DNA of 5,361 nt from Chitinophagaceae bacterium (GTDB lineage: Bacteria > Bacteroidota > Bacteroidia > Chitinophagales > Chitinophagaceae), in contig JAFMJX010000126.1 of NCBI GenBank assembly GCA_017853235.1, positions 1 to 5,361 of the forward strand, in the 5' to 3' direction. The position numbers and the translations under genes were made by a program. Below the pieces are notes generated by a model that saw nothing but the letters and a program-made list of their open reading frames with translations, had not been told where the DNA came from and did not search any database. Each line of letters opens with the position of its first letter. Position 1 is the first letter of the stretch. This document shows, piece by piece, positions 1 to 5,361 of this stretch.

Positions 1-31
1 AGATGAAAGTGAAACTAAAAATAGATGCGAT

Positions 32-72
32 AAAATAGAGTGAATGGTTTATGTATTCACTCTATTTTTTTT
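32..72. terminator. Bidirectional intrinsic terminator, perfect 14-bp stem
   Basis: Bases 32-45 (AAAATAGAGTGAAT) and 55-68 (ATTCACTCTATTTT) are exact inverted repeats around a 9-base loop at 46-54. On the plus strand the stem runs into eight consecutive T (65-72), a strong intrinsic-terminator signature. On the minus strand the arm ends in only four T before ATCGC, so termination in that direction should be weaker. It lies 31 bases downstream of the SemiSWEET stop codon, so it can end the minus-strand transcript. The better plus-strand T tract suggests that it also serves a convergent gene ending at or beyond the left edge. The structure is seen directly; termination strength is inferred. Confidence 0.88.
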
Positions 73-102
73 GATAAGCTTGACTTTTCTTAATATTGAA
101 AT

Positions 103-375
103 TTAATAGGTCAATTTAAAATAAAGTAACATTAAGCTTAATACAAATACAATAGAATTAGCTACCAATACTGGTTTGCTTTTGATTAAATAAGCATATG
201 TAAGCCATACAATAGTGCTTGTGGTCACTATTAAAATCATCATCAAATTTAAATCTCCCACGCTTTTTGTTTTCCAAGTTTGATAAACTTGTGGTACAAA
301 TGTGATGCAGCTTAACAAACTTCCAAGATATCCTATAAATTCAACTAGTTTAGGATTTATTTCTTTACTGCTCAT
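103..375 (-). CDS. SemiSWEET-family sugar transporter (MtN3/PQ-loop, three transmembrane helices)
   Basis: This 90-residue membrane protein is a bacterial SemiSWEET, a half-size relative of eukaryotic SWEET sugar uniporters that works as a homodimer in the inner membrane. Three hydrophobic helices are visible at about residues 11-31, 44-63 and 69-88. The first carries the PQ-loop motif FVPQV (P28, Q29), followed by the basic loop WKTKSVGD. W57 and N73 have the same 16-residue spacing as the sugar-contacting Trp48/Asn64 pair recalled for the Leptospira biflexa SemiSWEET, and the C-terminal LLYFKLT also resembles that protein. The length is normal for the family (about 85-100). The ATG is well placed because an in-frame stop lies 18 bases upstream (TAA TTA AAA before it). 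It starts 60 bases after the fabI stop with no terminator between, so it may be co-transcribed. The substrate cannot be told from sequence; glucose or sucrose are guesses from characterised members. Confidence 0.93.
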   Translation of the reverse strand: MSSKEINPKLVEFIGYLGSLLSCITFVPQVYQTWKTKSVGDLNLMMILIVTTSTIVWLTYAYLIKSKPVLVANSIVFVLSLMLLYFKLTY

Positions 376-435
376 GCTCTTATTTTATAATTACTAAAAA
401 GTTTGCTTTACTTCCTGTGTGTATTAGGTATGTTG

Positions 436-1254
436 CTATTCGGTAATACCTGCTTTTTTCATCATCAAATCACTTACTCCTGTGGTTGAATATCCTCCAT
501 CATGGAATAAGTTTTGCATAGTCACCATTTTTGTCAAATCCGAAAATAAAGTCACGCAATAGTTGGCACAATCTTCGGCACTTGCATTTCCTAATGGTGA
601 AATGGCATCAGCATAGTCAAAGAAGTCACCAAATCCTTTGATACCAGTACCAGCAGTGGTTTTGGTAGGAGATTGCGATACGGTATTTACACGCACTTTT
701 TTCTTGATACCATAATGGTAACCAAAACTGCGGGCAATTGATTCCAACAATGCTTTAATATCTGCCATGTCGGTATAAAAAGGATATGTTCTTTGTGCAG
801 CAGCATAGGTGAGTGCTACCACACTCGCGTGTTCGTTTAAAGCGTCTAATTGATAAGCAACACTTAACATTTTATGCAATGACATTGCAGAAACATCTAC
901 GCCCTTTGCATAATAATCATAATTCAATTCGGGGTATCCAATTTTTTTACGAATATTCACGCTCATGCCAATGGAGTGTAATACAAAGTCAATTTTGCCA
1001 CCCAATATTTCTTGTGATTGATTGAATAAATGAGTCAATTCTTCCACACTGGTGGCGTCTGCAGGTACAATCTTAGAGTTTGTCTTTTCAGCTAAAGCAT
1101 TAATTTCACCCATACGCATTGCGATAGGAGCGTTGGTTAATACAAAACTAGCGCCTTCTTCATGTGCTTTTTCGGCTACTTTCCATGCAATTGAATTGCT
1201 GTCCAATGCACCTGTAATAATTCCTCTTTTACCTTTTAATAAATTGTATGCCAT
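436..1254 (-). CDS. fabI: Enoyl-[acyl-carrier-protein] reductase (NADH), FabI type
   Basis: FabI reduces trans-2-enoyl-ACP to acyl-ACP with NAD(P)H, the last step of each elongation cycle of type II fatty-acid synthesis in the cytoplasm. The 272-residue protein is a complete atypical short-chain dehydrogenase/reductase. The N-terminal cofactor-binding segment is residues 8-24 (GKRGIITGALDSNSIAW), with the FabI-specific long spacing before SIAW. HSIG at 93-96 marks the end of the central strand. The catalytic Y-X6-K is Y160/K167 (PFYTDMADIK), and the second FabI tyrosine is Y150 (LTYAAAQR). The substrate-loop region is SQSPTKTTAGTGIKGF at 193-208 and the C-terminus has HDGGYSTTGVSD. The ATG at 1254-1252 gives the family's usual N-terminus MAYNLLKGK. 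The upstream sequence is A-rich without a Shine-Dalgarno site. It lies 70 bases after recN. The glycine of HSIG, whose replacement (Gly93 in E. coli) gives triclosan resistance, is intact. No truncation or odd residues were seen. Confidence 0.98.
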   Translation of the reverse strand: MAYNLLKGKRGIITGALDSNSIAWKVAEKAHEEGASFVLTNAPIAMRMGEINALAEKTNSKIVPADATSVEELTHLFNQSQEILGGKIDFVLHSIGMSVNIRKKIGYPELNYDYYAKGVDVSAMSLHKMLSVAYQLDALNEHASVVALTYAAAQRTYPFYTDMADIKALLESIARSFGYHYGIKKKVRVNTVSQSPTKTTAGTGIKGFGDFFDYADAISPLGNASAEDCANYCVTLFSDLTKMVTMQNLFHDGGYSTTGVSDLMMKKAGITE

Positions 1255-1324
1255 TTGTATGGTTTATTTTAATTGCTGTAAAAATAATTATAATATCCTA
1301 TAAAAAGTAATAAACAAGTTAGGA

Positions 1325-2977
1325 TTAAGTTAAAAGCTCTTTGGCATTTTCAAGAGCATTTTTGGAAGGAGGATCGCCTCCAATCATACGGGCGATGTGC
1401 ACCACCCTTTCGGAGGGCTCAAGTGACCTTAAATGAGTATGAGTGGTACTGCCATCTTGTTCCTTGTAAACATACAAATGGGTGTGCCCTTTAGCAGCGA
1501 TTTGAGGTTGATGAGTTATGCATAAAACTTGTCTAGCGGCCCCTAAACTTTGTAAAAGCAATCCCACTTGTTTAGCAGGTTCTCCCGAAATACCAGTATC
1601 AATTTCGTCAAAAATCATAGTTGGTAAATCAATGGATTTTGCTACCAGGGATTTTATACAAAGCATTAATCGACTAAGCTCACCACCGCTTGCCACTTTT
1701 TTGATGGTTTCAAATTTTTGAGTATTGTTGGCGTCAAACAAAAAGTCAATTTTATCTTTTCCAAATACATTAAAGTCAACAGCATCTATGGTCACTTTAA
1801 TTTTTGCATTAGGCATTCCAACTTGATGTAAGAGTTGGTTGACATTTTTTGTGAAAGGGGCAATAGCATCGGTCCTTTTTTGAGTCAGAATTTCGGCATT
1901 TTTTAATACTATTTTTTCTTCTTCGGCAACCTGTTTAGTTAATTGTTCAATTTCATCTTGAATATGAAGTACCGCTGTTAAGTCTTTTTGTAATTGGTGC
2001 TGGATTTCAAGCAGTTCATGGGTAGATTGTACTTTATGTTTTTTTTGCAAACTATATCCTTCAGAAAGGCGTTCTTGAATAGCGGTCATTTTTTGATCGT
2101 CAAAATCAATTTTATCTTGCCAGGTGTTTAATTCACTTGAAATATCAGCTAATTCAATTTGAGATGCTTTTAAACGATCGAGTAATACTTCAAAATTAGG
2201 CTGCCATTTAACAATGGATTCTAAATTGTGAATGATTTGTTTTAATTGTTGCACCATAGGTTGCTCAGAAGCTTCCAAAGCCATTACAGAATGGTCAATT
2301 TGGGTTTTAATAACTTCGGCATGCTCTAAAAATTTAAGCTCCTGTTCTAATTGCTCTAATTCGTTTTCCTTTAGGTGAAGCGCTTCCAATTCTTCCCATA
2401 AATGTTTTTTGTAGCTTTCTGTTTTCTCAAATTCATCACGTTGGAAAGTAAGTTCATTCAGTTTTTTTAAATGCATTTTCCATAGTTGGAAAGAAGACTG
2501 ATACACTGCAAGTTCCTTTTGCGTATTCGCTAATGCGTCAATAACAGTTCGTTGAAATTCGGTATCACCTAAATTTAAAGTGTCAAATTGTTGATGTAAA
2601 TCCACTAATTGACTGGTTAATTGTCTTAAGTCATTTAAATTAATGGGTGTATCATTTATAAAAGCCCTTGATTTTCCTTGTGCACTAATCTCACGACGTA
2701 TGATAAATTCATTACTGGGTTCTATGTCATGTTCATTTAAAAAAGCACTATACAATTCGGGTTGAGTAATAGTAAAAGTACCTTCGATGACACATTTTTT
2801 GGAAGCATCTCTACAAACAGTGCTATCAGCGCGGTCGCCTAAGATTAAACCTAAAGCGCCCATGATAATACTTTTACCTGCACCAGTTTCTCCTGTGATG
2901 ACAGAAAGCTGATTAGACAACTCTATTTGGAGCTGGTCTATGAGAATGTAATTTTGTATTTCTAAATTGGATAACAT
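1325..2977 (-). CDS. recN: DNA repair protein RecN (SMC-like ATPase)
   Basis: RecN is a cytoplasmic SMC-like ATPase acting early in recombinational repair of double-strand breaks. From the ATG at 2977-2975 the protein is 550 residues, matching the family (about 550-560). Residue numbers here count from that ATG. The N-terminal head half has MLSNLEIQNYILID and the Walker A GETGAGKS at 29-36. The RecN Q-loop region LVDLHQQFDTLNLG is at about 124-137. A charged antiparallel coiled coil fills about 150-375. The C-terminal head half has the ABC signature SGGELSR at 430-436, Walker B MIFDE at 454-458 (D457, E458) followed by IDTGISG, and the H-loop ITHQPQIAA (H489). A TTG codon 12 bases upstream (2989-2987) would add MHQA, but RecN proteins normally begin at the methionine just before the LxxLxIxNYxLI strand, so ATG is preferred. 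It starts 66 bases after the TPR gene's stop and is intact. Confidence 0.97.
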   Translation of the reverse strand: MLSNLEIQNYILIDQLQIELSNQLSVITGETGAGKSIIMGALGLILGDRADSTVCRDASKKCVIEGTFTITQPELYSAFLNEHDIEPSNEFIIRREISAQGKSRAFINDTPINLNDLRQLTSQLVDLHQQFDTLNLGDTEFQRTVIDALANTQKELAVYQSSFQLWKMHLKKLNELTFQRDEFEKTESYKKHLWEELEALHLKENELEQLEQELKFLEHAEVIKTQIDHSVMALEASEQPMVQQLKQIIHNLESIVKWQPNFEVLLDRLKASQIELADISSELNTWQDKIDFDDQKMTAIQERLSEGYSLQKKHKVQSTHELLEIQHQLQKDLTAVLHIQDEIEQLTKQVAEEEKIVLKNAEILTQKRTDAIAPFTKNVNQLLHQVGMPNAKIKVTIDAVDFNVFGKDKIDFLFDANNTQKFETIKKVASGGELSRLMLCIKSLVAKSIDLPTMIFDEIDTGISGEPAKQVGLLLQSLGAARQVLCITHQPQIAAKGHTHLYVYKEQDGSTTHTHLRSLEPSERVVHIARMIGGDPPSKNALENAKELLT

Positions 2978-3043
2978 CGCTTGATGCAATATACACTAGA
3001 CAAAAATGATGCACAAATTTTGTTGTAAGGGAATACGTTTTTT

Positions 3044-4528
3044 TTAAGATTTACTACAACGCTGGATGCCTGCTTTGGCTTTTTGGTCGAGGGAATTTTT
3101 AAAAGCGTGATTTTTCATTTCTATGCATTCATTGAAATAGGATATGGCCTTTATATATTCTCCTTTTTTCTCATAAATTAAGCCAATTTGCAAAGCTGCA
3201 CGAGCTGCAAAATATTCAGTGAGCTCATGTCCTTTTTCGATGGCAGATTTATAAAATTTAATAGCTGCATCAGGTTGGTCCATTAACTCATTGATTCGTC
3301 CAAGACGATAAGCAAATTCGGTTTTTTCAGCATCACTAGAAAAATCATTTGTCGTTTTACCGGAGAGTATTTGTAAAGCATTTGATTGATAGCCGCCGTC
3401 ACTGAGTAATCTTGCTCTTAATAAAATGGGGTGGGGCCATGCGCTCTTTGCATTTTGATAAGCAAGTTTGTCTGCATCGGTAATTTGATTTCCTTTATTT
3501 AATACTTCTTTGCGGTAGAGATCTGCTTTTTTGATATCGCCTTGTAAAAAATAGGTCCAACTTAATTTTTCGTAGGCATCTTTTACATAAAACTGACCTT
3601 TGAAATTTGACACAAAGTCTAACAAAGCTTTTTGTGCTACTTCTAATTTAAGTTGGTTTAAATAACTGTACCCTTTTTCTAATTGCCAAAATGGAATTGG
3701 AAGATAAGCTTCATTTTTTTCAATGCCTTCTAAAATACGAATCGCCTGATCTGATTGTTGATGATTTAAATAAAGATTAGTGGCCATGTAGGCATGTAAG
3801 TGATTATGTTCTAAATCGTATGGGTAAGATTCTAAAAAGTTAAATGCTTTTTTTTCATTGCTTTCAAAAATCATCAATAAGTATGGGTATAAAAACATAG
3901 CTTCATTACGACAGTAACGACTGTATTCGTCGTTACTTTTAATGTATTTTAAAACCAGTGCATTACCTTCTGCAATTTTACCAGTCATCCCCAAAATACT
4001 TGCCATCCATTGATATCCCTTGGGAATGGTGCCAATTACGGAAGATAAAAATCCATAATAAACATCGTTAGGTGAAAATTTAGGAAAAGCTTTTTTATTA
4101 TCCTTGAATAAAATATAGGCTTTTCTAAAATCTAATGCAGCCTCCCAGTTTTTGTCAAATCGGATAGCTGCCACAGATTTATGTAAATGCACAAGCGCAA
4201 TGCTGTATAAATAAAATGGGGAGTTTTTGGGGCCTGATTCAAGTAGTTTAATTTTTTTCTCAAACTCAGGGTAGATTTTTTGGTACTCAATTGGGTTTTC
4301 GTTCAAAAACAATTGATAAAAATCTGCATAGCTTTCTAACAAGGCTAGCGTTAAATTATTGGGGTTGATTTTTCTTTCAATTGCAATGAATTTTCTTGCT
4401 TCAGGAATGCGAAGGGAAGTGGCTGCATCATATATTTGCTGTGTTTTTTCATTCCAAATAAATTGTTGTGCAAAAATAGAAGTTACACTATTGAAGCAAA
4501 ACAAGCAAACAATGAACACTTTTTTCAT
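3044..4528 (-). CDS. Exported tetratricopeptide-repeat protein of unknown function
   Basis: I do not recognise a named gene. The 494-residue protein begins with a Sec signal peptide: MKK, a hydrophobic stretch to about residue 16, then SIFA followed by QQ, so cleavage after A20 is likely. The mature protein should be periplasmic or envelope-associated; no lipobox or later membrane helix is evident. The rest is alpha-helical with TPR-like pairs. The clearest are at about 403-433 (YRLGRINELMDQPDAAIKFY) and 439-472 (LQIGLIYEKKGEYIKAISYF), with weaker ones at about 242-270 and 318-345. A middle segment at 165-196, with IGTIP, GYQW and GMTGKIAEGN, does not look like a plain TPR and distantly recalls the TTC39/Iml2 family; that is a tentative impression. 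TPRs usually scaffold protein contacts. The gene follows a terminator hairpin by only 16 bases and precedes recN by 54-66 bases. The start is supported by the signal peptide. There is no sign of a broken frame. Confidence 0.85.
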   Translation of the reverse strand: MKKVFIVCLFCFNSVTSIFAQQFIWNEKTQQIYDAATSLRIPEARKFIAIERKINPNNLTLALLESYADFYQLFLNENPIEYQKIYPEFEKKIKLLESGPKNSPFYLYSIALVHLHKSVAAIRFDKNWEAALDFRKAYILFKDNKKAFPKFSPNDVYYGFLSSVIGTIPKGYQWMASILGMTGKIAEGNALVLKYIKSNDEYSRYCRNEAMFLYPYLLMIFESNEKKAFNFLESYPYDLEHNHLHAYMATNLYLNHQQSDQAIRILEGIEKNEAYLPIPFWQLEKGYSYLNQLKLEVAQKALLDFVSNFKGQFYVKDAYEKLSWTYFLQGDIKKADLYRKEVLNKGNQITDADKLAYQNAKSAWPHPILLRARLLSDGGYQSNALQILSGKTTNDFSSDAEKTEFAYRLGRINELMDQPDAAIKFYKSAIEKGHELTEYFAARAALQIGLIYEKKGEYIKAISYFNECIEMKNHAFKNSLDQKAKAGIQRCSKS

Positions 4529-4570
4529 GATAGTAAAAATAAAGAAAGGGTAGCGGTTAGGCTACCCTTT
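4529..4570 (-). terminator. Intrinsic terminator of the zinc-ribbon gene, abutting the TPR gene start
   Basis: Bases 4545-4554 (AAAGGGTAGC) and 4561-4570 (GCTACCCTTT) form a perfect 10-bp stem with a 6-base loop (4555-4560). Read on the minus strand, the stem ends in TTT and continues CTTTATTTTTACTATC, a T-rich tail running up to the TPR start codon at 4528. On the plus strand the stem is followed by AGAGGAATA, so the element points along the minus strand. It lies 26 bases downstream of the zinc-ribbon stop codon. The hairpin and orientation are seen; its use as a terminator rather than a leader or attenuator structure is inferred. Interruption of the T tract by C and A may make termination incomplete. 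Confidence 0.85.
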
Positions 4571-4596
4571 AGAGGAATATTTTCAAAAAGTAAAAA

Positions 4597-5358
4597 TTAT
4601 TTAGCTTTTTTCTCAATTGTTTTTGTAACCTCTTCTTCCACTAAAATACGACCGCAGTTTTCACATACGATGATTTTTTTGTGTAAGCGTATTTCACTTT
4701 GACGTTGAGGTGGAATTGCATTAAAGCAACCTCCACAAGCATCACGTTCTACAGTTACTACAGCCAGTCCATTATGGTAGCTATTTCTAATGCGATCATA
4801 GCTGTATATTAAACGCTCGTCAATGTGACTACGCGCTTCAGCACTTTTTACTCTTAATTCTTTTTCTTCAATTTCTGTATCAGCAATGATTTTCTCTAAC
4901 TCACTTTTTTTGTGGGTTAAAACACCTTCTTTTGAAGCAATTGTTTTTTTAGCAGCATCCAATACCTTCACTTTTTCAGCTAAATCTTCGTTTGCATCGC
5001 GGATATGTTTTTCAGCAAGTTTAATTTCTAAACCTTGCATTTCAATTTCTTTATTTATAGCTTCAAATTCGCGGTTGTTTTTAACGTTCTCGCTTTGAGA
5101 CTCATATTTTGCTAATAAAGCTTCTCCTTCTTTAATAGCTGCTTTCTTATCTTCGATGAATTCAGTAATACCATTAATTTCTTCTTCAATTCTACTTTGT
5201 CTGTTCAATAAACCTTGAACTTCGTCTTCTAAATCCTTTACTTCCATAGGTAACTCACCACGTAGAATTTCAATTTCATCAATACTGCTATCGATGGTTT
5301 GTAACTTATAAAGATTTACTAATTTTTCTTCTACTGAAAAGTCTTTTACTGATGCCAT
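4597..5358 (-). CDS. Coiled-coil protein with C4-type zinc ribbon (DUF164 / HP0958-like)
   Basis: This 253-residue cytoplasmic protein has the two-part layout of the DUF164/zf-RING_7 family. A long charged antiparallel coiled coil spans about residues 8-180. A C-terminal zinc ribbon has two Cys pairs, C208/C211 (CGGC) and C232/C235 (CENC), all four ligands intact. The family motif NNREFEAINKEIE is at 94-106, and FNAIPPQ follows the first Cys pair, as is usual. Known relatives are Helicobacter HP0958 (FlgZ), which binds RpoN and flaA mRNA, and Chlamydia CT398 (CdsZ), linked to RpoN and type III secretion. Most Bacteroidota lack flagella, so the role here is unknown; nucleic-acid or protein binding is plausible. 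The ATG at 5358-5356 gives the expected start. Only three bases upstream are visible, so promoter and partner gene cannot be seen. In Bacteroidota this gene commonly sits beside a Nif3-like metal-binding protein gene, which may lie just past the right edge. The gene ends at a terminator. Confidence 0.93.
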   Translation of the reverse strand: MASVKDFSVEEKLVNLYKLQTIDSSIDEIEILRGELPMEVKDLEDEVQGLLNRQSRIEEEINGITEFIEDKKAAIKEGEALLAKYESQSENVKNNREFEAINKEIEMQGLEIKLAEKHIRDANEDLAEKVKVLDAAKKTIASKEGVLTHKKSELEKIIADTEIEEKELRVKSAEARSHIDERLIYSYDRIRNSYHNGLAVVTVERDACGGCFNAIPPQRQSEIRLHKKIIVCENCGRILVEEEVTKTIEKKAK

Positions 5359-5361
5359 AAT

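Noticed and set aside
1..43. Possible 3' end of a plus-strand gene entering from the left
   Set aside because: The three plus frames stop at 4-6, 36-38 and 41-43, so a tail is possible. The frame ending at 38 would finish with KVKLKIDAIK. With at most 14 codons I cannot tell which frame, if any, is coding.
421..450. Short inverted repeat GTATTA...TAATAC at the fabI 3' end
   Set aside because: The stem is only 6 bp, with a long loop, competing pairings and no T tract, so it is not a credible terminator.
813..1303. Plus-strand open frames opposite fabI, and similar ones opposite recN, the TPR gene and the zinc-ribbon gene
   Set aside because: They lie wholly or mostly antisense to well-supported genes, have no recognisable domains or starts, and read as shadow frames.
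1279..1317. Promoter-like bases upstream of fabI on the minus strand: TTGTTT, 19 bases, TATAAT, followed by TATTTTTA
   Set aside because: The gap is almost pure A/T, so such matches are expected by chance. The better match to the Bacteroidota -7 element (TAnnTTTG) has no -33 TTG at the right distance.
2980..3030. Candidate Bacteroidota promoter or palindromic operator before recN (TTTG, about 20 bases, TATATTG; ACAAA-T-TTTGT palindrome)
   Set aside because: The -7 match is poor and would put the start site on the start codon. The palindrome is short, AT-only at its core and does not match an SOS operator that I know for this phylum.
1..5361. Search by eye for CRISPR arrays, insertion sequences, tRNA/rRNA genes, toxin-antitoxin pairs, tandem repeats or a novel multi-gene defence system
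   Set aside because: No spaced direct repeats, transposase motifs, cloverleaf sequences or small paired genes were seen. Four of the five genes belong to common chromosomal families, and the fifth (the TPR protein) shows no defence, toxin or mobile-element feature.

Overview
The window is an AT-rich stretch of ordinary chromosome carrying five complete genes, all on the minus strand. It most likely comes from a member of the Bacteroidota, perhaps the Chitinophagaceae or relatives. The FabI and RecN proteins have the wording familiar from that phylum, such as the FabI N-terminus MAYNLLKGKRGII and the RecN motif LVDLHQQFDTLNLG. None of the four start codons with visible upstream sequence has a Shine-Dalgarno site, also typical of the phylum. 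The assignment rests on recognising protein families, not on a search.

In the direction of transcription (right to left) the order is as follows. First is a 253-residue coiled-coil protein with a C-terminal four-cysteine zinc ribbon (DUF164/HP0958-like, 5358 to 4597), followed by a clear intrinsic terminator (4545-4570 plus T-rich tail). Next is an exported 494-residue TPR protein (4528 to 3044). Then come the DNA-repair ATPase RecN (about 2977 to 1325), the enoyl-ACP reductase FabI (1254 to 436) and a 90-residue SemiSWEET sugar transporter (375 to 103). The window closes with a perfect 14-bp hairpin (32-68) that can terminate transcription on both strands. Its longer T run faces the plus strand, which suggests a convergent plus-strand gene just outside the left edge.

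The gaps between the last four genes are 54-70 bases and hold no recognisable terminator. The TPR gene, recN, fabI and the SemiSWEET gene could therefore be one transcript ending at the left hairpin. Their functions do not form an obvious pathway: an envelope or periplasmic TPR protein, double-strand-break repair, fatty-acid elongation and sugar permeation. This looks like a housekeeping neighbourhood rather than a dedicated system. I saw no mobile element, CRISPR array, RNA gene, frameshift or sign of recent transfer, and no convincing new system. The most useful oddities are the terminator hairpin ending only 16 bases before the TPR start codon, the non-canonical gene upstream of recN, and two conserved but poorly understood proteins (the zinc-ribbon and TPR proteins).
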